A DNA stretch of 64,000 bases, from NCBI RefSeq assembly GCF_044769865.1, contig NZ_JBIZWA010000001.1, positions 496,001-560,000 on the forward strand, in the 5' to 3' direction. Positions 1 through 7,419 of the stretch are shown here, piece by piece; the first letter of the stretch is position 1, and the number at the start of each line of letters is the position of its first letter. Source of the DNA: Homoserinimonas sp044769865 (GTDB lineage: Bacteria > Actinomycetota > Actinomycetes > Actinomycetales > Microbacteriaceae). A program made the translations under genes and the position numbers. Under the pieces are notes generated by a model. That model saw nothing but the letters and a program-made list of their open reading frames with translations. It did not search any database and was not told the origin of the DNA.

Positions 1-2
1 AC

Positions 3-422
3 TACGAGGAGTTGGCTGCGACGGGCGCGGTGCTGTCGGAGGGGAACACGGGGCCGCGCGAGCAGCCCTTCGACGCGGAGGTGCCCGGGGTCGTCGAGTC
101 GACGATCGCGGCGGCCCCGCACCTGGAGTGCACATGGAGTTTCGCGGACAACTTCAGTGTGGGCATCCAGACGGTTGTCGCTGAGGTCACCGACGAGGAG
201 GCGATCCAGGTGACGGAGGCGCTGGAGGGTGCGGGCTTCGCGGGCGTGAACGAGCTGGGAAGTGTGCGCTACATCAAGGAGGTTGCGGGCACGGAGGGCT
301 TCGGGCCGCACGGGTATTCGATCATCGCGCGCGACGGCCTGCTCGTCGCGACCAAGTGGGTGGACTGGCCCGCGACGGGCTACACCGCCGACATCGTGAA
401 CACGCTGCTGGGGCCTGCCTGA
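3..422 (+). CDS. Hypothetical protein, 5' end cut off by the window
   Basis: The reading frame is already open at base 3 and ends at TGA 420-422, giving at least 139 residues. The true start lies outside the window. I recognise no catalytic motif. The product is soluble-looking and mixed alpha/beta, with one Cys in a Glu/Thr-rich region (LECTWSFADN) and a conserved-looking C-terminal half (SVRYIKE, HGYSIIARDGLLVATKW). No membrane segment is visible in the part present; a signal peptide or lipobox could lie upstream. It converges on the VOC gene with one base between the stop codons. Function unknown. Confidence 0.7.
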   Translation, partial: YEELAATGAVLSEGNTGPREQPFDAEVPGVVESTIAAAPHLECTWSFADNFSVGIQTVVAEVTDEEAIQVTEALEGAGFAGVNELGSVRYIKEVAGTEGFGPHGYSIIARDGLLVATKWVDWPATGYTADIVNTLLGPA

Positions 423-423
423 G

Positions 424-1023
424 CTAGTCGGCCGCGACCCAGGCGTAGCCGTCGGGGTCGGTGAACGCGCTCGACCCGGCGATGCGGATGCGGTGTGAGC
501 CGGCACCGTCTTCGGCGACTCCCGCATTCTTGGCGAGGTCGCGGCGGCGATTGAGGGTGAGGCTGATGCGCCCGGTGTCGAGCTCGGCGTACTTGCGGCC
601 GTAGCTCTTGGCGACGGTGAAGCCCTTGCCCTCGTAGAACCGCCGACTGCCCACGACGTCGGCGACGCCGAGCTGCAGCACGACGCTGCTGACCTCGCGG
701 GTCACCGGTCCTGTGTTCTTCTTACTTTCGGATGCGAGGGTCACGATGGTGCCGTCGGGTGCCTGCACGACGCCGCCGTACCCCCACAGCGATTTGGCGG
801 CGGGCTTCAGTTCGGTGGCACCAGCGGCGAGCGCGTCGGACATGAGTGCGTCGACGTCGTCGGGTTGCGCGGTGACGAGCCCGAGGGTGAAACCGCGGAA
901 GCCGCTGCTCGGTTCGGCGGTCGGCTGCACTTGGACGAGTTCGCCGAGGGCGAGGGCGTCCGTGTAGAACTCGCGCCCGCTGCCGTTGTCGGTCTCGATG
1001 GTGAGGTGAGCGATGCTGGTCAC
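424..1023 (-). CDS. VOC-family (glyoxalase/bleomycin-resistance fold) protein, two modules
   Basis: 199 residues, start GTG 1021-1023. Two VOC half-modules are visible: residues about 3-100 (IAHLTIETDNG, then QAPDGTIVTLAS) and about 110-199 (SSVVLQLGVADVVGSRRFYEGKGF, then FTDPDGYAWVAAD). The betaalphabetabetabeta repeat with a final DPDG turn is typical of the family. The classic metal ligands (His/Glu at fixed strand positions) are not obvious, so a dioxygenase or glyoxalase activity is not implied; many such proteins only bind small ligands. It is convergent with the gene before it and shares its strand with the NERD gene 65 bases upstream. Confidence 0.75.
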   Translation of the reverse strand: MTSIAHLTIETDNGSGREFYTDALALGELVQVQPTAEPSSGFRGFTLGLVTAQPDDVDALMSDALAAGATELKPAAKSLWGYGGVVQAPDGTIVTLASESKKNTGPVTREVSSVVLQLGVADVVGSRRFYEGKGFTVAKSYGRKYAELDTGRISLTLNRRRDLAKNAGVAEDGAGSHRIRIAGSSAFTDPDGYAWVAAD

Positions 1024-1088
1024 CCGGCCATGGTGCGCGGGTCGCTGGCGCGTGTCAAGAGGTCGACCGTCTCAGGCTCGCAGCAGCT

Positions 1089-1883
1089 CTACAGCGCTCC
1101 CAGCACGGCCGCCACCGCGCCGATCACGACGGCGGCGAGCGGCACGGCCTTCCACAGCAACCGCACGGTCTCGGCGCGAGCCTCCTCGATCCGGAGCGCC
1201 TCGAACGCGTCCCCCTGGTGGGGTTCGAGGGCCGGGGCATCCTTCGTCCAGGTGCGCGGGTCGCTGGCGGCGTCGGCCCGCGCGCGGAGCTGCTCCGTGC
1301 TGAGCTGCGGGATGCGGCGGTCGAGCCACTTCAGCAGTTGCGTGTCGGTCAGCACCGTGACATCCGTGGGCCGCTGTTTGACGGTCATGCTGCCGGTGCC
1401 GACGAGTACGAGCAGGGGCCGCACTGTGACGTCCTCGCCGGTCGCGGCGCTGAGGAGTTTGGCGGCGCGGGCGGCCTCGTGCCGGGAGTTTCTGAGGTAG
1501 TCGGTTTTCTGCCCGGCGACCATGAGCATCCGCTCGCCCAGCCAGATGCGCGCGCCGGGGTGCCGTTTGGTGTTGACGGTGTAGACGCCGGCGGGGCCGA
1601 CGAGCACGTGGTCGATGTCGGAGCCGCGCGTGCCGACCGGAACGGCGTGCAGCACGGCCCATTCGGGGCCGAGCCGCTCGAGCAGGGCGCCGACCCGAAT
1701 CTCGCCGAGCGCTCCCTCGAACCAACTGCGGGCGTCCGGATGCAACGGGCTCAGACCCAGCGCACGCGCGATGCCCTTGCGCGCCGGCGCGTTCCGCTGC
1801 AGTTCCAGGCATTCGCGCACGACGCTGTACCCGGCCGGAAACGCCAGGCGCTGCGTGCCCGGCGTGGTGATGACGTCAACCAT
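1089..1883 (-). CDS. NERD domain-containing protein (nuclease-related domain)
   Basis: 264 residues from ATG 1883, which is preceded by a GAGGGGG ribosome site 4-5 bases upstream; a longer frame reaching 2039 lacks such a site. Residues about 50-160 carry the NERD fold: GEIRVGALLERLG, then VGTRGSDIDHVLVGPAGVYTVNTKRH, which includes the D-x-D and N-T-K positions of this endonuclease-like fold. A C-terminal hydrophobic segment (AVPLAAVVIGAVAAVLGAL) suggests a tail anchor in the membrane. NERD proteins are often tied to DNA processing or stress, but their roles are mostly unproven. It is divergent from the toxin-antitoxin operon. Confidence 0.75.
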   Translation of the reverse strand: MVDVITTPGTQRLAFPAGYSVVRECLELQRNAPARKGIARALGLSPLHPDARSWFEGALGEIRVGALLERLGPEWAVLHAVPVGTRGSDIDHVLVGPAGVYTVNTKRHPGARIWLGERMLMVAGQKTDYLRNSRHEAARAAKLLSAATGEDVTVRPLLVLVGTGSMTVKQRPTDVTVLTDTQLLKWLDRRIPQLSTEQLRARADAASDPRTWTKDAPALEPHQGDAFEALRIEEARAETVRLLWKAVPLAAVVIGAVAAVLGAL

Positions 1884-2020
1884 TGGTCCCCCTCGACCTG
1901 CGCCTCCCCCGAGGCGTTGCCCCAGACTAGGCGGGCGGGGCGGGGTGGCGCCGCCCCCAAGACCGGGGACGCGGATGCTGCGGCGGTGGTTTGTAGTGGT
2001 ACCGACGCCAACTACTAATA

Positions 2021-2050
2021 TGTACATTTTTCCGTACAAATTGCTAAGAT
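2021..2050 (+). promoter_or_regulatory. Promoter with inverted repeat (likely autoregulatory operator)
   Basis: TGTAC (2021-2025) and GTACA (2034-2038) form an inverted repeat with an 8-base spacer. A -10-like TAAGAT sits at 2045-2050, six bases before ATG 2057, so the transcript would be leaderless. The repeat lies where the -35/-10 spacer would be, the usual place for an operator. The first gene of the operon carries a Phd/YefM-type DNA-binding domain, so autorepression is the natural inference. Confidence 0.55.
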
Positions 2051-2056
2051 GTGCCC

Positions 2057-2533
2057 ATGGCTGCAGGTTCCGTAATCCCCGTTGCCGATGCTCGCGCGGG
2101 CCTTTCGACGATCCTGCGCAAGTTTCGCGATGCGCCAGATCTTGCCGAACCGGTCACGATCGGTTCGCATCGCAAGCCCGAGGCGGTCATCGTGCCTTTC
2201 GAGCGTTTCAGCAGGATGACCGAAGGCGATAGTTCACGGCAGAAAAGCACGCTGGACGATCTCTGCTCGCGTTCCAGCCTCGTGCGCCGAATCGCTTCGC
2301 TCAACAAGATTCAGGATGTCGCGGTCTTCGGTTCCGTCGCCAGGCGAGCCGACACTGCTGAGAGCGACATCGACCTATTGGCCACGTTGACGGATGACGG
2401 CAGCCTGTTTGACCTTGCGCAGTTCGAGATCGATATGGAGCAGCTCACGGGACGCAAGGTCGAGGTGGTCTCTCGTCGCTCTTTGGATCCGCTGAGGGAC
2501 GCACACATCTTGGCCGAAGCGGTGCTGCTGTGA
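2057..2533 (+). CDS. Fusion antitoxin: Phd/YefM-like DNA-binding domain + MNT nucleotidyltransferase
   Basis: 158 residues. Residues 1-55 resemble a Phd/YefM antitoxin N-terminus (VADARAGLSTILRKFRD, then EPVTIGSHRKPEAVIVPFERF). Residues about 80-158 are a minimal nucleotidyltransferase (MNT): AVFGSVARR gives the GSxxR loop and ESDIDLLATL gives the paired catalytic aspartates. MNT proteins of HEPN/MNT modules neutralise their toxin by AMPylating a tyrosine next to its active site (known for MntA/HepT). ATG 2057 is chosen over GTG 2051 because TAAGAT lies six bases before it. The stop overlaps the HEPN start. The fused DNA-binding domain is not part of a typical MntA and would let the antitoxin also repress its own promoter. 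Confidence 0.8.
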   Translation: MAAGSVIPVADARAGLSTILRKFRDAPDLAEPVTIGSHRKPEAVIVPFERFSRMTEGDSSRQKSTLDDLCSRSSLVRRIASLNKIQDVAVFGSVARRADTAESDIDLLATLTDDGSLFDLAQFEIDMEQLTGRKVEVVSRRSLDPLRDAHILAEAVLL

Positions 2534-2874
2534 GCATGCCTGCGGGGTCCCGCGTGGAGCGGTGGATGGAGGACCTTCGCACGACGCTAGACACCGCAAG
2601 CGCGCTGGTCGGCCGTGGTGAAAGCGCGTTCATCAGCGACCCGGCTCTCCCGCTTGCGTTCGAAGCTCTGTCAAACCGCATCGGTGAGCTTTGCAAGCGA
2701 CTCATGGCTGCCGACCCTGACCGTTTCTCCGAACCGATCTGGTCGCAAGCTGCGCGAAACCGGGACTTCGTCGTGCACCACTACGACCGCCTCGACACCC
2801 GAGCGCTGTGGGTGACGGTCACCGTGAGCTTCCCCGCGCTGGGCCGGGCATTGGACGAGGTAGCAGGCCGCTAA
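2530..2874 (+). CDS. HEPN-domain toxin, HepT-like RNase
   Basis: 114 residues. The frame opens at GTG 2530, overlapping the antitoxin stop as GTGA; ATG 2536 is an alternative. The alpha-helical body (WMEDLRTTLDTASALVGRGE, FEALSNRIGELCKRL) ends in the HEPN signature ARNRDFVVHHYDRLD, i.e. R-x6-H-x-Y, which supplies the RNase residues and the tyrosine targeted by MNT antitoxins. Such toxins cleave RNA (tRNA in studied cases) when released. The overlap means tight translational coupling to the antitoxin. All key residues are present, so it is probably active. Confidence 0.82.
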   Translation: MSMPAGSRVERWMEDLRTTLDTASALVGRGESAFISDPALPLAFEALSNRIGELCKRLMAADPDRFSEPIWSQAARNRDFVVHHYDRLDTRALWVTVTVSFPALGRALDEVAGR

Positions 2875-2888
2875 AACCAGCTCGGATA

Positions 2889-2920
2889 AGAGGGCCGGAT
2901 GCCGCGGCATCCGCCCCTCT
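2889..2920. terminator. Bidirectional terminator hairpin between HEPN gene and yccF
   Basis: AGAGGG-cc-GGATGCC, loop GC, then GGCATCC-gc-CCCTCT. Both arms contain the motif GGATGC common in this genome. It lies just after the HEPN stop and overlaps the last bases of the convergent yccF gene. Confidence 0.7.
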
Positions 2921-3290
2921 ACTGGTCGACGATCTGCTTGCCGAGGGGCATGAGCGCGACGGGCACCATTTTGAAGTTGGCGATGCCGAAAGGGATTCCG
3001 ATGATGGTGATGCAGAGGGCGACGCCGCTGAGGATGTGGCCGATGGCGATCCAGAAGCCGGCGAGCACCACCCAGATGATGTTCCCGAGCATCGCGCCCA
3101 ACCCGGTGCCGGGCTTGTCGATGACGGTCTTGCCGAACGGCCACAGCGAGTATATGCCGATGCGCCAGGATGCGATCCCCCAGGGGATGGTGACGATCAG
3201 CACGCACATGATGACGGCGGCGAGCGCGTAGCCGAGGAACAGCCAGAAGCCCGACAGCACGAGCCAGATGACGTTGAGGATGGTCTTCAT
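2919..3290 (-). CDS. YccF domain-containing inner membrane protein
   Basis: 123 residues, start ATG 3290. Two repeated halves each hold hydrophobic helices and an IPWGIASWRIG or IPFGIANFKMV loop, the hallmark of the YccF (DUF307) family: residues 1-60 (ILNVIWLVLSGFWLFLGYALAAVIM, LWPFGKTVID) and 65-123 (NIIWVVLAGFWIAIGHILSG, LMPLGKQIVD). Membrane location is clear; the biochemical role of YccF is unknown. It stands alone, convergent to the toxin operon and divergent from the VOC gene. Confidence 0.88.
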   Translation of the reverse strand: MKTILNVIWLVLSGFWLFLGYALAAVIMCVLIVTIPWGIASWRIGIYSLWPFGKTVIDKPGTGLGAMLGNIIWVVLAGFWIAIGHILSGVALCITIIGIPFGIANFKMVPVALMPLGKQIVDQ

Positions 3291-3351
3291 GGTGGGCTGA
3301 TTCTGTCACTCTTCGCTATGTAGCGTCGGATGCCACTGCTACCGTGCACGC

Positions 3352-3717
3352 ATGTCGCCGAAGCCGCTCCATCACTCGATCAACTACATCGAGCTGACCG
3401 TCACTGACCTGGACGCCGCGAAGGCGTTCTACTCGAAGGCGTTTGGTTGGTCGTTCAACGACTACGGGCCTGAGTATGCGGGCATCGTCGCGGCCGACGG
3501 CGAGGGTGAGGCGGGCGGGGTTGCGCTCGCGCCAGAGCCCCGCCCGGTCGGTGGCCCGCTCGTGATTCTGTACTCCAAAGATCTGGATGCCACGGAGCAG
3601 GCGATCACCTCCGCTGGAGGCAGCATCGTTGATGGCCCGTACGAGTTCCCTGGTGGGCGGCGGCTGCACTTCGCTGACCCGAGCGGCAACGAGCTGGCGG
3701 TGTGGGCGGAGTCTTAG
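3352..3717 (+). CDS. VOC-family protein (glyoxalase-like)
   Basis: 121 residues from ATG 3352. TACCGT (3340-3345) lies six bases before the start, fitting a leaderless transcript. The single VOC module starts INYIELTVTDLDAAKAFYSKAFGW and ends RLHFADPSGNELAVWAES. The family of stand-alone 120-residue VOC proteins contains many lyase or ligand-binding members of unknown substrate. The next gene, a MazG-like protein, follows 26 bases downstream on the same strand but has its own -10 box. Confidence 0.85.
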   Translation: MSPKPLHHSINYIELTVTDLDAAKAFYSKAFGWSFNDYGPEYAGIVAADGEGEAGGVALAPEPRPVGGPLVILYSKDLDATEQAITSAGGSIVDGPYEFPGGRRLHFADPSGNELAVWAES

Positions 3718-3743
3718 CCGACGACCGCTGATAGCTTGACTGC

Positions 3744-4064
3744 GTGGCTGACCAGACTGTGCGCGCAGCGCTCGAAGCGTTCGTATCCGAGCGGGATTGG
3801 GGTCAGTTCCATACTCCAGAGAACCTGGCCAAGAGCATCTCGATCGAATCAGCGGAGTTGCTTGAATGCTTCCAATGGAGTCCGCAAGCAGACACCGAAC
3901 GGGTGCGCGACGAACTCGCTGATGTCTTGACCTACTGCCACCTGCTCGCCGCTCGAATTGGGGTCGATCCCGACGAGATCGTCTTGGATAAGCTCGCCAG
4001 GACGCGGGAGAAGTATCCCGTCGATAAGGCTCGGGGGCGGAGCACGAAGTATGACCAGCTTTGA
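3744..4064 (+). CDS. MazG-like nucleotide pyrophosphohydrolase
   Basis: 106 residues from GTG 3744, with TAGCTT (3732-3737) six bases before it (leaderless). The all-helical MazG-like core shows the metal-binding E-x2-E and E-x2-D pairs: ISIESAELLECFQW and VRDELADVLTYCHLLA. Relatives of this size (RS21-C6/MazG-like) hydrolyse dNTPs or NTPs to monophosphate and pyrophosphate. Its last 14 bases overlap the start of the GIY-YIG/DUF2075 gene, so the two are co-translated. The pairing suggests a nucleotide-depletion or housekeeping partner of a DNA/RNA-directed enzyme. Confidence 0.82.
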   Translation: MADQTVRAALEAFVSERDWGQFHTPENLAKSISIESAELLECFQWSPQADTERVRDELADVLTYCHLLAARIGVDPDEIVLDKLARTREKYPVDKARGRSTKYDQL

Positions 4065-5814
4065 GATCGAGCACCTAGATTTCAGCGATAACTCGGTGCG
4101 GACTTGGGCCGCAGGTGACCCTAGGCGCACAAACTGGCCGGTCGTGTACTTGCTTGACGCTCCCGGGACATCTCGCGCAAAGGCGAAGACTCTTAGAGAC
4201 ATTTACGTCGGCGAATCCATCAATGTAGCTAGCCGAATGCGGCAACACCTTGACTCAAATCTCAAGAGCCATTTGAAGACGATTCGCGTGATCATGGACG
4301 ATCGCTTCAACAAGTCGGTATGCCTTGATCTGGAGTCGTACCTCATCCGCCTGTTTGCAGGAGATGGGGCATTCCAAGTACTGAACCGCAATGAGGGCAT
4401 CACCGATGCTGACTATTACGAGAGGGCGCTGTACCGCGAGACATTCCGTGAGGTGTTCGACCGCCTCAAGGACGACGGGATGTTCACCCGCAGCATCCAG
4501 GAGATCGAGAACAGTGACCTGTTCAAGCTCTCGCCGTTCAAGGCGCTCACGAATGACCAGGCCATCGCGGTGGAAGACATCCTCGAAGGCCTATTCACGG
4601 ACCTGCGAACCGAAGCGAGCAGCACGATCGTAATCCAAGGCAACCCTGGGACCGGCAAGACCGTCGTCGCGATCTACCTATTGAAACTGCTGGCGGATAT
4701 TCGCGCGGCGCAACCGGGCGACGTCCACGACAGCGACTCGATGTTCTCCGAGTTCTTCGTCGAGGGCTACCCGGAGATGCTTCAGAACTTTCGTATGGGG
4801 ATTGTCGTCCCGCAGCAGTCGTTGCGGGAATCCGCGATCAAGGTGTTCCGTAAGACGCCGGGCCTGGAAAAGAGCATGGTGCTGACTGCGTTCGACGTCG
4901 GCGAATCGGACGAAATGTTCGACCTCTTGATCGTCGACGAGACGCACCGTTTGAATCAACGAGCGAATCAGCCGTCTGGTCCTCTCAACGCGAAGTTCCA
5001 GAAAATCACGGAGAAGCTTTACGGCTTCGATGACAAGACGAAGACCCAATTGGACTGGATCAAGGCTCGAAGCAAGCATCAAATCTTCCTCGTGGATGCT
5101 GAACAGAGCGTTAGGCCGGCGGACCTCCCAACGGAGGTCCTTGACGATCTGAATAGCGTTGCGAAGGCACATCGGAGGCACTATCCACTCGCAACTCAGA
5201 TGCGCGTCCAAGCAGGCGCAGATTACGTCGAATACGTCCGTAGCCTCCTGCCGGTCGATGGCGACCTTAGAACAACTCCTCCTCTCCAGACGTTCAATGG
5301 CTACGACCTTCAGATCTTCGACGATCTGGCCGAGATGCACAGGGCGATCCGGGCGAAAGATGCGGAGCATGGCCTGGCCAGGTTGGTCGCCGGATACGCG
5401 TGGGAGTGGAAGAGCAAGGGCAACCCAACCACCTACGACATCGAGCTCGACGGCCATCGTCTGAAGTGGAATAGCACGGCGGTCGATTGGATCGCCTCAC
5501 AGGGATCGCTGGATGAAGTCGGCTCGATTCACACTGTGCAGGGCTACGACCTGAACTATGCGGGCGTGGTCATCGGCGCGGACCTGCGCTTCGACCCGGA
5601 TGCGCGGCGCCTGTACGTGGACCGCGCGTCGTACTTCGATAAGAAAGGCAAAGAGAACAACCCCACTCTGGGGAAGGTTTACACAGACGAAGACCTACTT
5701 CGCTTCATCACTAACATTTACCGCGTGCTTCTAACCCGCGGTATCCGCGGCACCTATCTGTATGTCTGTGATCCGCCTCTTCGTGCTTACTTGGGCCATT
5801 TCGTCCGCGAGTAG
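4051..5814 (+). CDS. GIY-YIG nuclease domain fused to DUF2075 helicase-like ATPase
   Basis: 587 residues from ATG 4051. Residues about 27-110 fit a GIY-YIG nuclease: WPVVYLLDAP, DIYVGESINVASRMRQHL (YVG plus conserved Arg) and LDLESYLIRLF (late Glu). Residues about 165-587 are a DUF2075 superfamily-1-like ATPase: Walker A GNPGTGKT, Walker B LLIVDETHRL, and SIHTVQGYDLNYAGVVIG followed by RVLLTRGIRGTYLYV near the end, as in helicase motifs V-VI. The gene overlaps the MazG-like gene by 14 bases. GC looks lower than in the surrounding core genes. DUF2075 proteins often sit near restriction and other defence genes; no mechanism is established, so a defence role is inference. Confidence 0.85.
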   Translation: MTSFEIEHLDFSDNSVRTWAAGDPRRTNWPVVYLLDAPGTSRAKAKTLRDIYVGESINVASRMRQHLDSNLKSHLKTIRVIMDDRFNKSVCLDLESYLIRLFAGDGAFQVLNRNEGITDADYYERALYRETFREVFDRLKDDGMFTRSIQEIENSDLFKLSPFKALTNDQAIAVEDILEGLFTDLRTEASSTIVIQGNPGTGKTVVAIYLLKLLADIRAAQPGDVHDSDSMFSEFFVEGYPEMLQNFRMGIVVPQQSLRESAIKVFRKTPGLEKSMVLTAFDVGESDEMFDLLIVDETHRLNQRANQPSGPLNAKFQKITEKLYGFDDKTKTQLDWIKARSKHQIFLVDAEQSVRPADLPTEVLDDLNSVAKAHRRHYPLATQMRVQAGADYVEYVRSLLPVDGDLRTTPPLQTFNGYDLQIFDDLAEMHRAIRAKDAEHGLARLVAGYAWEWKSKGNPTTYDIELDGHRLKWNSTAVDWIASQGSLDEVGSIHTVQGYDLNYAGVVIGADLRFDPDARRLYVDRASYFDKKGKENNPTLGKVYTDEDLLRFITNIYRVLLTRGIRGTYLYVCDPPLRAYLGHFVRE

Positions 5815-5835
5815 CTGTGGTTGCGTATAGCTAGA

Positions 5836-6942
5836 TCACTCGTAGTAGTGGACAGTCTCACGAATGGCTGAAGCATGCGCGTAGATGTCTGCGAGCACAT
5901 CAATCGGATGCCGGGTCTCGTTCTTCTCGGCGTCAAACAACCCGAGATACTTCTGACCCGTGTTGAAGTGCAGACGCGCGATCGGCTTTCGGTTGTTGTC
6001 GTCAAGCAGCACCCCCATGTACGACTTCGTGTCTCGATGGACGATCCTCATCGCAGAGACCTCGCTGCACGCGATCGCTCGCACAATGTGGAATGCCTCG
6101 AGTTCCTCCAGCGTCGTGTCGATACCGTCTCCAGCATCAACATCGTGTGAACTCGCTTCAGCGACGTTTGCGCTCGCATCGGCCCCCGAAACGGAAGCAT
6201 TGTCGTGCGGCGCAACGTACCCTTGTCCGCCTAGCGCCGCCTTGAGTCGGTCATTCACCTGGTCGGCGAGAAACTGTTTCTGCGCCTTCCGCACTAGAAC
6301 CTCGAATTGGTCTCGGACCTTCTGCGTGATTGATTTCTCGTACACCCGCGCTGTCAGGAACTTCACCCAATCGGCGTCGGGCTCCGCGAACTCGGCTGCA
6401 AGTATCCGCTTGAGCGCTCCGATGTACTTGAGCTCCTCCGCAGCGTTGACGATCGACTCGATGTCGAAGGTGTCCTTGGTGAGCTTCTGCAGCTCAGGGA
6501 CCAGAGTCTCATCCAAGTCGGAGATTCGAAGAACGAGGAAAGGCTTCTCGTCCATGCGATTAGGCGCATCGAGATCGGTGTAGAAGTGGTATTCGTCGCC
6601 ATCCGTAAGAATGGCGACACGTGCGTGAGCCACCGCGAAGTATCGGAAGAGTTGTGACGCCTGGTTGAGTCCGAGGGGTGCCCCAAGCTTCTTGCACTCG
6701 ATCAGGATCTGCACGGTGCCGTCCTGGACGATCGCGTAGTCGATCTTTTCGCCACGCTTCGTACCCACATCCGCGGTGAACTCGGGCACAACCTCATTGG
6801 GGTTGAAGACGTCGTATCCCAGTACCAACGAGATGAAGGGCATCACGAATGCATTCTTCGTCGCCTCTTCGGTTTCGATCGACTGTCCTTGCACCGCGAT
6901 CTTGTTCGCCAGGCTCGCCAGACGTTCCGCAATATCGCTCAT
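5836..6942 (-). CDS. Orphan type I restriction HsdR N-terminal-domain protein (PD-(D/E)xK nuclease-like)
   Basis: 368 residues, start ATG 6942. Residues about 20-140 match the N-terminal nuclease domain of type I restriction R subunits: EEATKNAFVMPFISLVLGYDVFNPNEVVPEF, then the catalytic pattern GEKIDYAIV followed by ILIECKK (D-x(n)-E-x-K). A helical middle (VRDQFEVLVRKAQKQFLADQVNDRL) and a C-terminal domain rich in beta strands (MRIVHRDTKSYMGVLLDDNNRKPIARLHFNTGQKYLGLFD) follow. No helicase part and no hsdM or hsdS genes are near, so it acts alone or with distant partners. Convergent with the DUF2075 gene, 21 bases apart. Confidence 0.82.
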   Translation of the reverse strand: MSDIAERLASLANKIAVQGQSIETEEATKNAFVMPFISLVLGYDVFNPNEVVPEFTADVGTKRGEKIDYAIVQDGTVQILIECKKLGAPLGLNQASQLFRYFAVAHARVAILTDGDEYHFYTDLDAPNRMDEKPFLVLRISDLDETLVPELQKLTKDTFDIESIVNAAEELKYIGALKRILAAEFAEPDADWVKFLTARVYEKSITQKVRDQFEVLVRKAQKQFLADQVNDRLKAALGGQGYVAPHDNASVSGADASANVAEASSHDVDAGDGIDTTLEELEAFHIVRAIACSEVSAMRIVHRDTKSYMGVLLDDNNRKPIARLHFNTGQKYLGLFDAEKNETRHPIDVLADIYAHASAIRETVHYYE

Positions 6943-7127
6943 GCCAAATCCCCTCAGTAACCAGTTCGGCTCACGTGACTCTATCGGCCCGTCCCATTGG
7001 CGGAAGGCCCCAGTTAGAGGTCTTGTGGCCGCGGGCCCTATGACCCAGTCTTCGTGTCAGACGTGGCCGAAACTCAGACGCATTCGTAACCTTCAACAAT
7101 GTGCGCCCACGTCGATCGGGGGGTCAC

Positions 7128-7406
7128 ATGGCGGGGACGAGTTCGAGGAAAAAGACGTGGGCACTCGAAATCGGTGACGTCGTTCGCCGGCGAGCGATTC
7201 ACGAAGCTTACGGAGGACAGCAGCAGGGCGGAATCTCGACTCCCCGCGCCACTAGTGATGTCTTGATCTTCACAGACCCTGAGGCCGGGGCACGGTACGG
7301 CTATGACGAGTTCGAGGGGCTACGCGAGGATGGGTCCTACGCGTACACCGGAGAGGGACAACGCGGCCACCAGCTTCACGGCGCTGGCGCGACTGGGATC
7401 CACTGA
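7128..7406 (+). pseudogene. N-terminal remnant of an McrA-like (ScoMcrA-type) restriction gene
   Basis: 92 residues from ATG 7128, with a G-rich ribosome site just upstream. The text IGDVVRRRAIHEAYGGQQQGGISTPR, FTDPEAGARYGYDEF and YTGEGQRG resembles the N-terminal module of McrA-like modification-dependent restriction proteins, which normally continue for several hundred residues to an HNH nuclease. Here the match stops after GEGQRG and the frame ends at 7406, right before the convergent DUF2130 gene. Most of the gene has therefore been lost. The identification is from memory of the family motif and is moderate. Confidence 0.6.
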
Positions 7407-7419
7407 GTGCGCGAGCGAG

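Noticed and set aside
2051..2056. GTG 2051 as start of the Phd-MNT gene
   Set aside because: ATG 2057 is six bases after TAAGAT and fits the leaderless pattern of the other genes; GTG 2051 would begin right after the -10 box.
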